64,000 bases of DNA from DASVWZ01 sp963708575 (GCA_963708575.1 CAVPTB010000006.1:124001-188000); one strand, 5' to 3'; positions 34,396 through 44,201 are shown, counted from the stretch's first letter. Numbers and translations are program-made. The notes: generated by a model from the letters alone, not told the origin.

Positions 34396-37074
34396 ATGAC
34401 AAGAGAATTATTTGTGTCCTCCACCCCCCACGAATCCAAGGTGGGCTTAGTGGAAGACGATCAACTCGCGGAGATCTATCTAGAACGCGAAAACGAATAC
34501 ACACTGGCTGGTTCTATCTACAAGGGGAGAGTGACCCGAGTTCTTCCCGGCATGCAGTCCGCTTTTGTGGACATCGGACTTGAACGCGATGCCTTCCTTT
34601 ACGTTTCCGACTTCATGGAATTACAGGATGAAGAGGAAGTCGACGACATTCCCACCAATCGCAACGTAGGCCAACAGCCAGTCCCGTCCCGAAGCGAAGT
34701 TCAGCCAGTCCCAGAGCCTGCACCTCGGGAGCGCGTCGAAGCAGTTCCAGAATCTCACGTCGAAGCCGCCAGCGAAGAGACTGATAGCCAACCAAGGACC
34801 AATGGCGGTGAGCCGCGCGATGGGAAGAATGACTGGCGGAATCGCCGCCGTCGCCGCGGTCGTCGGGGCGAGCGCATGCCTGACTCGAAATTCGCCCGGC
34901 CAGCGAATGAAGTCGCTCCACGGACCGAGCGGCCGGAGCGAAGTGAGAGACCAGAGCGAGCAGAACGGGACGATTTTGGGCCGCCGCCGGGTTACCAGCC
35001 AATTCTCCTACCCGGCGAATCGATATCGAAGTACCAGCGTATTGCGCAGAGTCGTTCCGCGACTGCTGGGGTAGGTCAGCGCAGCACAACAGACACAACA
35101 CCAAAGCCGATTGCGCAAGCCTTTCCCGAGGACGAGCCTTTATTCGCCGAGTCAGAAGTCCAGTCTCAACCCAAAGCCCGTGGCCGTGGTTCGCGCGAGG
35201 AACGGCCTGCTGTTCCTGAAGTGGGAACGCCCGAATGGGACCGTGAGCAGCGGCGTTTGCACGAGATGAATGTCGCCGCGATTTTTGGCGATACGGCAAT
35301 CATCGAAAACACCGAAATTGCACCTAAGCCTGAGATCTTTCCGGAACATTCGGAACAGAGAATCGTTTCCGCCCCAGCCGCCGGCACAATGGAAGAAGAA
35401 GAGATCGAAGAGGAAGAAGCGGAGCTCGATTCCTACATTGAAGATCTTGAAGACGACGCGGCTTTCGAGGAGATGGAAGAAGAAACCCACGATGCCAACG
35501 GCTCCGATCAGCCGCACCTGCAGGAGATAGCCGCCTCGGGAGAACCGGTTTCCGAAACTTCTTTGCCGGTTTTGGCCGAGCCTGGTACCGACGGTACTTT
35601 CGAGATCGCAGAGGTGGGTTCCGAAGAAGCTGTTGATGAAGTTGCCGAAGAAGAAGCGGAAGAAGCCGAGATCGAAGAAGCGCAGGCTGAGGCTGAAGCG
35701 TTGCTGGATGCAGAAGCTCGTGGAAACGGCACGGTGGATGCGCGAGTCGAAGTTCGGGCTCCGGCTGGCACTGCTGGCTACACGCAGCGCGCCCCGCGTC
35801 CCGGTTTTGATCGCCGGGGTCCTCGCGGACGACGTGGCGGCCGCCGCTTTCGCAAGCAAGAACCGCAGCAACTGCCACAGATCACCGATCTCCTCAAAGA
35901 AGGTCAGGAAATTCTGGTGCAGATTGCCAAAGAGCCGATCGGCAAGAAGGGCGCGCGCATTACCAGTCACATTGCGCTGCCTGGACGTTTCCTGGTTTAC
36001 ATGCCGACGGTCAATCACACCGGTGTTTCCCGCAAGATTGCTTCCGAAGAAGAACGCCAGCGCCTGAAGCGGATCATCATCAGCGAGCGTGAAAACGGCC
36101 ACGGCGGCTTCATTGTGCGGACTGCCGCGCAGGGAGCGAACGAAGAAGAGTTGCGAGCGGATATCCGCTTCCTCAAGAACCTGTGGAATGAAATCAAGAA
36201 CCGCTCCGAGAATGGCAAATCGCCGGCGCTGATTTATCACGATCTTAATGTGGTCGAGCGAGTGTTGCGTGATCAGGTGACGTCGGAATTTTCGGCGATT
36301 TGGGTGGATACCGAACAGGAGTACGAGCGCATCCTGCGGTTCGCAAATCGTTTTCAGCCTTCGCTGGTGAAGCGAGTCAAGCTGTATACCAAGGAAACGC
36401 CTCTCTACGAGCAGTTCGGCCTGAACGAGGAAATCAATAAGGCGCTGAAGTCGAAAGTATGGCTGAAGAGCGGCGGCTACATCGTCATCAATCAGACGGA
36501 AGCGTTGGTCGCGATCGATATCAACACCGGCAAGTACGTCGGTAAGACGGCGCGGTTAGAAGACACGATCGTCAAAACCAACGTGGATGCGATCAAGGAG
36601 ATTGTGCGGCAAATCCGACTGCGCGACCTTGGCGGCATCATCATCATCGATTTCATTGACATGGATGAGCGCCGCAATCGTCAGAAGGTCATGCAGGCGC
36701 TCGAAGAGGCGTTACGCAGTGACCGTGCGCCGTCAAAAGTACTTCAGTTTAATGACTTCGGACTGGTGGCGATCACGCGAAAGCGCGTGAAGCAATCTCT
36801 AGAGCGGACCATTGGTGCGCCGTGTCCCTATTGCCAATCGACCGGATTTATAAAGTCAGTGTCTACGGTGTGCGACGAGATTTACATCGAGATGCGAAAG
36901 CTCGCCAAGCATCTGGAACACTCGGATGTGATGCTGCGAGTGAACCCCGAAGTGGCGAAAGCTCTGAAGTCGGGAAACGGGAAGCTGCTTACTGAGATGG
37001 AAGAATTGACCAAGAAGACGGTCATCATCAAGAGCGATCCGGCACTGCATCAGGAGCAGTTCGACATCAACTAG
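34396..37074 (+). CDS. rng: RNase E/G family ribonuclease with a large insertion in the S1 domain
   Basis: An 892-residue endoribonuclease. The S1 domain begins normally (SIYKGRVTRVLPGMQSAFVD) but is interrupted at about residue 83 by some 410 residues rich in Glu, Arg and Pro, then resumes near residue 494 (ITDLLKEGQEILVQIAKEP). An Arg/Gly cluster (RGPRGRRGGRRFRK, about 474-487) closes the insertion. Catalytic Asp708 (IDINTGKYVG) and Asp752 (IIIIDFIDMD) and the Zn-link CPYC are intact. The enzyme processes rRNA and decays mRNA. GGAG precedes the ATG. It follows the rod operon, as rng does in enterobacteria. Confidence 0.95.
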   Translation: MTRELFVSSTPHESKVGLVEDDQLAEIYLERENEYTLAGSIYKGRVTRVLPGMQSAFVDIGLERDAFLYVSDFMELQDEEEVDDIPTNRNVGQQPVPSRSEVQPVPEPAPRERVEAVPESHVEAASEETDSQPRTNGGEPRDGKNDWRNRRRRRGRRGERMPDSKFARPANEVAPRTERPERSERPERAERDDFGPPPGYQPILLPGESISKYQRIAQSRSATAGVGQRSTTDTTPKPIAQAFPEDEPLFAESEVQSQPKARGRGSREERPAVPEVGTPEWDREQRRLHEMNVAAIFGDTAIIENTEIAPKPEIFPEHSEQRIVSAPAAGTMEEEEIEEEEAELDSYIEDLEDDAAFEEMEEETHDANGSDQPHLQEIAASGEPVSETSLPVLAEPGTDGTFEIAEVGSEEAVDEVAEEEAEEAEIEEAQAEAEALLDAEARGNGTVDARVEVRAPAGTAGYTQRAPRPGFDRRGPRGRRGGRRFRKQEPQQLPQITDLLKEGQEILVQIAKEPIGKKGARITSHIALPGRFLVYMPTVNHTGVSRKIASEEERQRLKRIIISERENGHGGFIVRTAAQGANEEELRADIRFLKNLWNEIKNRSENGKSPALIYHDLNVVERVLRDQVTSEFSAIWVDTEQEYERILRFANRFQPSLVKRVKLYTKETPLYEQFGLNEEINKALKSKVWLKSGGYIVINQTEALVAIDINTGKYVGKTARLEDTIVKTNVDAIKEIVRQIRLRDLGGIIIIDFIDMDERRNRQKVMQALEEALRSDRAPSKVLQFNDFGLVAITRKRVKQSLERTIGAPCPYCQSTGFIKSVSTVCDEIYIEMRKLAKHLEHSDVMLRVNPEVAKALKSGNGKLLTEMEELTKKTVIIKSDPALHQEQFDIN

Positions 37075-37096
37075 GTCCCCTGAATTTCAGAAATTT

Positions 37097-37131
37097 GGCC
37101 CTTAAAGCTCAAAGCTTTTGGGGCCTTTTTC
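37097..37131 (+). terminator. Rho-independent terminator after rng
   Basis: GGCCC TTAAAGCT pairs imperfectly with AGCTTTTGGGGCC around a CAA loop, followed by five T residues. It is 20 bases after the rng stop. Confidence 0.88.
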
Positions 37132-37253
37132 TCTTGAGCGAGGTACGCGATCGAGAATTTTCCTGTTGGCAAGACAAGAATTTTTACCGTGAAGATCGTA
37201 AAGGCGCAAAGAAAAGCTGGTAGAGAGTTCGCAAACGAGTGCGAAGAACCGGA

Positions 37254-38819
37254 CTAGACCGACGCGCTCACCGCTTTGGCTTCGGCCTTGCCAGCCAGGG
37301 TTCGATGGGCCAGTTCGGAGCAGGCATGCAGCTTCTGGATTGAGGATTCAATAGCACGGATTTCGTTGTCGCTGCCGTGTTGACGAGCCAATCCCAGAAC
37401 GCGCGAGGCGTTTTCGTGAGCGGAGCGGCTGACCGAAAGGAGAACGATCAAGGAGTCGGCATGCAGCTTCCATAGCGACTGGGAATTCTCCGAACGCTTG
37501 AGTTCCTCCAGTTCGGTATTGATGCGTGCTCCCACAGCTGTGAGTCGCAGCAAAACGCGCGCCACTCCGGCGCGCAAGCTCTTCTCTTCGAGATACTCCG
37601 CGCAGAAAGCTCCAGCCTCGGACTCGCTGAGCATCAGGTTGAAGTAGCGCATGGGCACGATTTGGCGGAACTTCGGATCCGCAACACGGACAAAGACCCG
37701 AATTGATTCCTCAATGCGAAGCAATTTGCCTTCTTCCGTGGAGATTTGTTGTGGGGTCACAGCGGCACGGAGGAAGTCCACATCCAGTCGCTCGACGGAC
37801 CAGGGTTTCACTGCCGAGGGTGGCTTGGCCGGCGTCTTCACCAACTTGGGAGTGAGCCGAACCGGAGGGCGCAGTTGCAAGGTCTTTCGCAGTTTGGATA
37901 CCCGCCGGAACTTATCGAGCGCGGTTCCGTAGTCGATCTTCAAAAGATCGCGTTCCTGCAACGACGCGACGTGCTCCACGGTGACGTCCACCCCGTCGAC
38001 GTTGCCCAAGATGCTTCCGCCCTGTTCTTCAAGAGCCTCGGCAAATTTCTTGATTTCCGCGGTCGCTTTCAGGAAAAGTTCATCGAACTGCCTGCCAAAC
38101 GCCGCATTGTAAGGAGCTAGCGTGGCCAAAACGCCTGGGTGGAAAAACGATGCTCCCAGAGATTCTTTGAGCCGCCGCACGCGGCCGATGATATCGGAAT
38201 CGAGCAACCCGTTCAGATCCCGGAAGCCCTGAGCTTCCTCCTGGAGAGGATCGAACTCGCGCAGAATTTGCGATTGCTCGTCCAGCAGGGCTGGCACTTC
38301 GGCATCGGACAGGATTTCGATGAGCGCGATTTCGAAGGGCGATAGGGGCAACGATCCGTCAAGTCCATAGCCACGCTGTTCCCACTGACCGGGCACGCGA
38401 GGATGACGGTATAAGAAGGTCGCGACCAGATCCGTTTTGTCGCGGTTAGTATCTCCACCGGCATCGCGCTTGCGGGAGAAATAGCGCAGGATGGCTTCCG
38501 CGATCTCCGGATCGGTGTCCTGGGTAAGCGCGCGTCTTAACATGGCTGGGGTAATTGCCATGTCGAGCAGACGCAGCCAGCGATGCATGCGGCTGAGCGT
38601 CTCGACAACGTTGTCTTCACTTTCTTGCAACGAGACGGTTTCGAGGCCAGCCGGAACCGGAACCTCTCCCCCAACGTGCTCTTGCAATAGCTTCTCGTAG
38701 AAGCCCTGAACTGTCGCTAAAATCGCCAGTTCCCACTTCGGATCTTCGACCAACCTTACCCCCACTAAGCTTCTGAAAAAGAAAAACTTGTGATCATTAG
38801 TAGAAACCACCGGCAGCAT
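37254..38819 (-). CDS. Conserved hypothetical protein (521 residues)
   Basis: A long soluble protein with no signal peptide or membrane segment. It is mostly predicted helix with charged repeats (LARYFxRKR, KKFAEALEEQGG, LRKTLQLRPP). A Pro-rich hinge (PVRLTPKLVKTPAKPPSAVK) lies near residue 325. The C-terminal third is helical and Ser/Ala-rich. I do not recognise a family with confidence. It converges on rng and is followed upstream by the response regulator's promoter region on the other strand. The ATG at 38819 has no strong Shine-Dalgarno. Confidence 0.72.
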   Translation of the reverse strand: MLPVVSTNDHKFFFFRSLVGVRLVEDPKWELAILATVQGFYEKLLQEHVGGEVPVPAGLETVSLQESEDNVVETLSRMHRWLRLLDMAITPAMLRRALTQDTDPEIAEAILRYFSRKRDAGGDTNRDKTDLVATFLYRHPRVPGQWEQRGYGLDGSLPLSPFEIALIEILSDAEVPALLDEQSQILREFDPLQEEAQGFRDLNGLLDSDIIGRVRRLKESLGASFFHPGVLATLAPYNAAFGRQFDELFLKATAEIKKFAEALEEQGGSILGNVDGVDVTVEHVASLQERDLLKIDYGTALDKFRRVSKLRKTLQLRPPVRLTPKLVKTPAKPPSAVKPWSVERLDVDFLRAAVTPQQISTEEGKLLRIEESIRVFVRVADPKFRQIVPMRYFNLMLSESEAGAFCAEYLEEKSLRAGVARVLLRLTAVGARINTELEELKRSENSQSLWKLHADSLIVLLSVSRSAHENASRVLGLARQHGSDNEIRAIESSIQKLHACSELAHRTLAGKAEAKAVSASV

Positions 38820-39206
38820 CTAGACAATAGTGACGGAGGGACAGGCACCAAGGGAATCAGTACGCGTTTGCAATTCGGGTCGGGTCTCGGAGTAGGAGGG
38901 CCAGAGAGTGGCTTCGCGGCACCCGCGATGCCCGCGGCGGGCAAAGGTCTTGAAAGTCGGTTGATTCGAAGCCGGGAAGCGAACATTCCCCAACATGTCT
39001 TCCATTTGTCCCCCAGTTGTAAAAACCTTGTTAACAATCTGATTTGACAGCGGTTCCCAGCCTTTCGAGGTAGTAAGCTGTTGCAGATTGAGCTTGGCTG
39101 AGGAGCTTCTATGTTGCGCACCGAGAATCTACGAGAAGTGGCAGGGCAGCGTAGTCCGACAGTTTTTGCCAAAGAAAACACCTACAATGTCGCGAGGGTC
39201 AACACC
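38820..39206. other. Intergenic region before the response regulator
   Basis: About 390 bases between divergent genes. TTGACA at 39044-39049 is a possible -35, with TAGTAA (39071) or a weaker hexamer as -10. GAGGAG at 39099-39104 precedes an alternative start at 39111 in frame with the regulator. ORFs of about 80 codons here have no supporting features. Confidence 0.45.
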
Positions 39207-39884
39207 ATGGAGCGGATACTGGTCGTGGAGGATGATCATGCCGTGCAGAAAGCCCTCCGGCGCCTGTTCGAGACCGAGGGTTTTCAGACGGAGATCGCTG
39301 CGGACGGGAGGTCCGCGGTCGAATCATTCCGCAAAGCTGCTCCTTCGGTTATCGTCCTCGACTTACGTTTGCCAGAGATGTCGGGACGTGACGTTTGCCG
39401 CGAAATCAAACAGCTTTCTCCCAGTATTCCAATTATCGTGCTGAGTGCTGCCAGTGACGTTTCGGACAAAGTTCTGTTGCTCGAACTGGGCGCCGACGAT
39501 TACGTGACTAAGCCGTTCAGTCCCCGTGAGCTTCTAGCTCGGGTCCGTGCGGCGCTTCGGCGTACGGTCAAGCAGCCAAGTCCCGATGTGGTCTCGTTCG
39601 ACGGAATTGCGGTAGATTTTGTGAAAATGGAAGTGATTCGCGAAGGCGAGGCGGTGGTCCTGACGGCGCAGGAATTCAAGACCTTGAAATTTCTGGTACA
39701 GAACGCCGACCGGGTGATTTCACGGGATGAATTACTGAACGAAGTTTGGGGATATCACAATTACCCCACGACTCGCACCGTGGACAATCACATATTGAAG
39801 CTTCGCCAGAAGCTGGAACGCGATCCGGCCAACCCCACCCACTTCCGTACGGTGCACGGCATGGGGTATAAGTTTGTCCGTTGA
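39207..39884 (+). CDS. OmpR/PhoB-family response regulator
   Basis: A 225-residue two-domain regulator. The receiver domain has acidic residues in VVEDDH, phospho-acceptor Asp52 (VLDLRLPEMSG) and the DYVTKPFSP lysine. The C-terminal winged helix ends with TVDNHILKLRQKLERDP and TVHGMGYKFVR. It controls transcription by binding direct repeats. ATG 39207 starts the receiver fold; an in-frame ATG at 39111 with a better Shine-Dalgarno would add 32 unconserved residues. The histidine kinase follows 49 bases later, so the two are a cognate pair. Confidence 0.93.
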   Translation: MERILVVEDDHAVQKALRRLFETEGFQTEIAADGRSAVESFRKAAPSVIVLDLRLPEMSGRDVCREIKQLSPSIPIIVLSAASDVSDKVLLLELGADDYVTKPFSPRELLARVRAALRRTVKQPSPDVVSFDGIAVDFVKMEVIREGEAVVLTAQEFKTLKFLVQNADRVISRDELLNEVWGYHNYPTTRTVDNHILKLRQKLERDPANPTHFRTVHGMGYKFVR

Positions 39885-39932
39885 TGGTTATTACCGGTCG
39901 GTACCGATTCCCAGTGACGGGGAGAAGGGAAC

Positions 39933-41741
39933 ATGGTGAAGCTTCGTATCCGCACCAAGTTTCTGCTCTCCATGTTACTGATCTCTGCTGGTCTGACCTG
40001 CAGTAGCCTGCTGCTGGTCCGGCGCAGCGTGCAGGCACAGGTGCGCAAAAGTATATTCGCGGATTTGCACAACTCAGTAACTACCTTTCAAAACTTTCAA
40101 CGGGAGCGGGAGCTGACTCTTTCCCACCTGGTCGAGTTGCTGGCCGATCTGCCTAATCTGCGAGCGTTGATGACTACGGAGCACGAGGCTACGATTCAGG
40201 ACGCTTCGACATCCATGTGGCAACTGGCCGGCAGTGACTTGTTTGTGCTGGCCGACCGGACCGGTAAGGTCGTCGCTCTGCATACTTCAAGCCCGGGATT
40301 TAGCCGTGAAATGGCCCAACTATCGCTTGGCAATTCTTTCAACCAGAGAGGTCCGGGGCAATGGTGGTTTGGGGCGCAGCACCTTTATCAGGTATTCGAG
40401 AAGCCAATCTACTTTGGCCCGGCGGCCGAAGATCACTTGTTGGGCTATCTCGTCGTCGGATACGAAATTGACGATACAGTTGCTTCTCAGTTGAGCCGAA
40501 TTGCCGCGAGCCAGGTGGCTTTCTCCTACGGCTCAAACATCGTTCGGAGCACACTCGACCCGTCCCGAGAGGTGGAACTCTCGCGCCATCCGGTGATTTA
40601 CGCAGCCTCGGGAATGACCGAACCGGAAGAAATTCAGCTGGGGGAAGAACGGTTTCTGAGCACGTCGCTGGAATTGGCACCGGGTAAGAGTCCGTCGGTT
40701 GGATTGATTGTTCTGAAGTCGTTCGACCAATCGACGGCCTTTTTGAACAGCCTCAACAATCTGCTTCTTGGGGTTGGCTTGACGGCCGTGCTTGGCGGAA
40801 GCGCGCTGGTATTTTTCCTCTCGCACACGTTCACGCGCCCACTGGGGAATCTAGTGGCCGGTGTGCGCGCGCTGGAGAAGGGAGACTTCTACTACGCATT
40901 GGAGGCCCGGGGCGGAGACGAGGCGGCCGAGGTGACACGCGCTTTCAATCGCATGCGCGCCAACCTGCTCAAGACACAGCAGGAATTGCTTGAGTCCGAA
41001 AGGCTGGCCACCATTGGCCGGATGGCAAGTTCGATATCTCATGATCTTCGTCATTCCCTGGCGGCGATCGTGGCGAACGCCGAATTTCTGTGTGAGGCGC
41101 GGCTCTCCGGGGACCAAAGAGAGGAGCTTTATCAGGAAGTTCGAAGCGCAGTGAATCAGATGACCGAACTGATTGACTCCTTGCTGGAGTTCTCGCGCAC
41201 CCGCGAAAATCTGCGTCCCACCTACGGAAGCGTCAAGGACACTATTGAGCGAGTTGTCACGGCGGTGCGCTCTCATCCTCACTATCACCCGGTCAAAATT
41301 ACGGTGTCGCAAGAGGGCAACTGCAGAGGATGGTTTGACTCTCGCAAACTCGAGCGGGTTTTCTACAATCTGTTGTTGAACTCTTGTGAGGCAATCTCCG
41401 GTGATGGGGGCGAGATCGTTATCGAGTTGCGGGAGATCGCGGATGGCGTCCTTGTTCGTTTCGCCGACAACGGACGGGGAGTACCTGAGTCGATTCGCGC
41501 CAAACTCTTTGATCCTTTTGTGAGCTATGGTAAGGAAAATGGAACGGGTTTGGGCCTCACGGTAGTGCAGAAGATCATTCAGGACCATGGTGGAGATGTA
41601 ATGGTAGAGAGCACATCGACGAGTGGAACGATTTTTCGCATTACTTTACCCCTCAGTTCGTCATCCAGCACGAACACGGGAGGGGAAGGGCGAATCGAAG
41701 TGCCACCTGTAACGCCCGCCAAACGCGTTCAATCAGACTAG
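39933..41741 (+). CDS. Membrane sensor histidine kinase
   Basis: A 602-residue kinase. Helix 1 (residues 9-27) and helix 2 (about 265-290) enclose a 230-residue periplasmic sensor. A HAMP domain follows (FTRPLGNLVAGVRALEKGDF). His370 in SSISHDLRHSLA is the phosphorylation site; the ATPase domain shows FYNLLLNSCEAI, VRFADNGRGVPE and GTGLGLTVVQKI. GGAGAAGGG precedes the ATG. It pairs with the regulator upstream, and the porin and cupredoxin downstream may be its targets. Confidence 0.94.
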   Translation: MVKLRIRTKFLLSMLLISAGLTCSSLLLVRRSVQAQVRKSIFADLHNSVTTFQNFQRERELTLSHLVELLADLPNLRALMTTEHEATIQDASTSMWQLAGSDLFVLADRTGKVVALHTSSPGFSREMAQLSLGNSFNQRGPGQWWFGAQHLYQVFEKPIYFGPAAEDHLLGYLVVGYEIDDTVASQLSRIAASQVAFSYGSNIVRSTLDPSREVELSRHPVIYAASGMTEPEEIQLGEERFLSTSLELAPGKSPSVGLIVLKSFDQSTAFLNSLNNLLLGVGLTAVLGGSALVFFLSHTFTRPLGNLVAGVRALEKGDFYYALEARGGDEAAEVTRAFNRMRANLLKTQQELLESERLATIGRMASSISHDLRHSLAAIVANAEFLCEARLSGDQREELYQEVRSAVNQMTELIDSLLEFSRTRENLRPTYGSVKDTIERVVTAVRSHPHYHPVKITVSQEGNCRGWFDSRKLERVFYNLLLNSCEAISGDGGEIVIELREIADGVLVRFADNGRGVPESIRAKLFDPFVSYGKENGTGLGLTVVQKIIQDHGGDVMVESTSTSGTIFRITLPLSSSSSTNTGGEGRIEVPPVTPAKRVQSD

Positions 41742-41831
41742 AAGCCCGGAAGTAACGCAGAGCCGCTCTTGCCGGGATGGTTTGGAATTCAAAACACTTC
41801 GGGATGCTGGATGTTCTTAGGGAGGGGCCTT

Positions 41832-43439
41832 GTGAAACGAGGGAAGAGTTTATCGGGTAGCATTCGATGCTTTGCACTCACCTTGTTTATCACTTCGATG
41901 AGCGTGTACGGTTGGTCGCAAAATCCCGTCCCCGAGGCTCAACAGGCTTCTGACGGATCGGTCGCCGCCATCCAGGAGCTTCGCCAGGAAGTCCAAGGAT
42001 TGCGGGAAGCCATGAGCGCCATGCGGACTGAGACCGAGCAATATCGCGCGGAGAACCGAGAACTGTCGCGCCAGGTGAAGGCCTTGCAGGCCAAAGAAAG
42101 CTCGGCCCATTCAGGAGTTGCCGATACTTACGGCGCTACGGCTACTGGCGGCGCGGCGTCGGCCGTCGCAAACTCTACGGAAACGACGGCTTCATCTTCG
42201 ACTTCCACAGAACCCCTTACAAACCGTCTCGCTACGCTGGAAGACAACTTCCAGTTACTGAATAGCAAGGTGGATGACCAATATCAGACTAAAGTCGAGA
42301 GCGGGTCGAAATACCGGGTCCGACTATCTGGGTTGGTATTGCTCAATCTTTTCAGCAACCGCGGCACAACCGACAATCAGGACGTTCCCGTAATCGCTAT
42401 TGGTCCAAACCAAGGCAACGGCGACTTCGGCGCAACCGTGCGGCAATCCGAGGTTGGTCTTGAAGTTTTCGGTCCCACGCTGGCGGGAGCTAGAACCTCG
42501 GCCAGTCTACAGGCCGACTTTGCCGGCGGATTTTCTTCCACCTGGAATGGCGTCGATTCCGGTGTCTTCCGCCTGCGTACAGCCAGTGCGCGCCTCGACT
42601 GGGAGCACACCTCGATTGTTGCCGGCCAGGATGAACTCTTTCTGTCGCCGTTGTCCCCGACCTCCTACGCATCGCTGGCGGTGCCAGCCTTCAGCTATTC
42701 CGGCAATCTGTGGACCTGGACACCCCAGGTCCGCGTCGAACATCGCTTTGATTTGACTGACGATCAGACGGTCACTGTGCAGGGCGGAATCTTCGATAGC
42801 CTCACGGGCGAATTTCCTAGCGATTCCTATTTCCGTTCGGCAGGACCCGGTGAAGCTTCTGGACAGCCCGCATACGGTTCAAGACTGGCCTGGAGCCAGA
42901 AGCGCGCTGCTGTTCCCATCAGTATCGGCGTCGCTGGATACTACGGGCATCAGGATTGGGGATATGGGCACAAGGCCGATGGTTGGGCCGGAATGATGGA
43001 CTGGCAGATACCGTTGGTCTCAAGGCTGTCTCTGACCGGAGAACTGTATCGCGGACGCGCGATTGCGGGATTGAATGGTGGAATCGGCCGCAGCGTGGTG
43101 TACGAGGGAAACCCGAACGATCCGGAGACTCCGATCCGCGGACTTGATTCAGCAGGAGGATGGTCGCAACTGAAATTCCGCGCTACTCCAAAACTGGAGT
43201 TCAACGCAGCCTTTGGCTTGGATAATCCTTTTGCTTCTGAGGCCCGCGGCGCATCCAGCAGTGAACCCTACGCCGGGCCTTTGTGGGTTCAGAACCGCAG
43301 CATTTTAGGGAACTTTATCTATCGGCCGAGGTCCAATCTGCTGTTTTCGGCCGAATACCGGCATCTGCAATCATACGAGTTGGACTGGGCCCACAATAAC
43401 GCGCAACAGATCAACGTCATGATGGGAGTCTTCTTCTGA
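41832..43439 (+). CDS. Outer-membrane porin-like protein with N-terminal coiled coil
   Basis: A 535-residue exported protein. The signal peptide (core FALTLFITSMSVYGW) precedes a coiled coil (IQELRQEVQGLREAMSAM, about 45-90), a Thr/Ser linker and a C-terminal beta-rich domain of about 390 residues with alternating amphipathic strands (YRVRLSGLVLLNLFSNRG to HNNAQQINVMMGVFF). The C-terminal Phe is usual for barrels inserted by BAM. This layout resembles DcaP/carbohydrate-porin-like proteins. GTG 41832 is chosen because AGGGAGGGG is close upstream. It is one base from the next gene's start, suggesting coupling. Confidence 0.8.
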   Translation: MKRGKSLSGSIRCFALTLFITSMSVYGWSQNPVPEAQQASDGSVAAIQELRQEVQGLREAMSAMRTETEQYRAENRELSRQVKALQAKESSAHSGVADTYGATATGGAASAVANSTETTASSSTSTEPLTNRLATLEDNFQLLNSKVDDQYQTKVESGSKYRVRLSGLVLLNLFSNRGTTDNQDVPVIAIGPNQGNGDFGATVRQSEVGLEVFGPTLAGARTSASLQADFAGGFSSTWNGVDSGVFRLRTASARLDWEHTSIVAGQDELFLSPLSPTSYASLAVPAFSYSGNLWTWTPQVRVEHRFDLTDDQTVTVQGGIFDSLTGEFPSDSYFRSAGPGEASGQPAYGSRLAWSQKRAAVPISIGVAGYYGHQDWGYGHKADGWAGMMDWQIPLVSRLSLTGELYRGRAIAGLNGGIGRSVVYEGNPNDPETPIRGLDSAGGWSQLKFRATPKLEFNAAFGLDNPFASEARGASSSEPYAGPLWVQNRSILGNFIYRPRSNLLFSAEYRHLQSYELDWAHNNAQQINVMMGVFF

Positions 43440-43440
43440 G

Positions 43441-44157
43441 ATGAAAAAGCTCCATCATTACGGACTGGCGATGACTATGGTTGCGTGCCTTGGGTTGGCA
43501 CACGCGCAGGTGAACGTCACGGCTACGGTTGCGTCAAAGGATACGGGCAAGAAGGGTAAGTCAAGCAACCCGCAGGTCGTGTTGTGGCTTACGCCTTTGG
43601 ATGCTGCCGCAGTTGGGGCACGGGTGCAGCCAGCGCAGCACCCAGCCCTAGTCCAGACTAATAAGAGTTTCCAGCCGCACATTCTTGTAATTCCGGTCGG
43701 CACTCAGGTTCAGTTTCCGAACCGCGACCCTTTCTTTCACAATGTGTTTTCACTTTTTGAAGGAAAGCGCTTTGATCTGGGTTTGTATGAGGCCGGGAGT
43801 TCGCGCGACGTTCTCTTTGACAAGCCGGGGATCTCCTACATCTTTTGCAATATTCATGCAGAGATGAGTGCCGTCGTGATTGCTCTAAGCACGCCTTATT
43901 ATGGCATCTCCGACCGTAAGGGCCAGATCATGATCCCGCGGGTGCCTGCGGGACGCTACACGCTTCACGAATGGTACGAGACTGCAACCCCTGAAGCCTT
44001 AACCGCCATGACTCGGGAGGTCAACGTCGGCGAAGCCACGGCAAATCTTGGCGAGCTGCATATTTCTGCACCGGGAATAGTCCCAGCGCACAAGAATATG
44101 TACGGCAAGGATTATCCGCCGCCGAAACCAGGTGATCCGCCATACTCGAAGCCATAA
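43441..44157 (+). CDS. Periplasmic cupredoxin (methylamine-utilisation-type) protein
   Basis: A 238-residue protein. A signal peptide (MKKLHHYGLAMTMVACLGLAHA) is followed by a domain with type-1 copper ligands: His in NRDPFFHNVFS, and the Cys-x3-His-x2-Met set within YIFCNIHAEMSA. The C-terminal part has a carboxypeptidase-regulatory-like fold (MIPRVPAGRYTLHEWYE). Cupredoxins carry electrons or bind copper in the periplasm. It starts one base after the porin stop and ends at a strong bidirectional hairpin. Confidence 0.87.
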   Translation: MKKLHHYGLAMTMVACLGLAHAQVNVTATVASKDTGKKGKSSNPQVVLWLTPLDAAAVGARVQPAQHPALVQTNKSFQPHILVIPVGTQVQFPNRDPFFHNVFSLFEGKRFDLGLYEAGSSRDVLFDKPGISYIFCNIHAEMSAVVIALSTPYYGISDRKGQIMIPRVPAGRYTLHEWYETATPEALTAMTREVNVGEATANLGELHISAPGIVPAHKNMYGKDYPPPKPGDPPYSKP

Positions 44158-44160
44158 AAA

Positions 44161-44188
44161 ACGGCCAGCTCGAAGCTGGCCGCTTTTA
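44161..44188. terminator. Bidirectional terminator between cupredoxin and BHMT-like genes
   Basis: CGGCCAGC pairs with GCTGGCCG around a short loop (44162-44182), flanked by AAAAAA on the left and CTTTT on the right. It can serve both convergent genes, whose stops are at 44157 and 44202. Confidence 0.85.
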
Positions 44189-44201
44189 TGGGGAGAGCTG
44201 T

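Noticed and set aside
35152..36240. A 362-codon antisense ORF within rng
   Set aside because: It mirrors the Glu/Arg-rich insertion in the complementary frame and has no start context or recognisable domain.
38790..39047. An 85-codon ORF upstream of the response regulator
   Set aside because: No Shine-Dalgarno, no recognisable family, and it overlaps the start of the hypothetical gene on the other strand.
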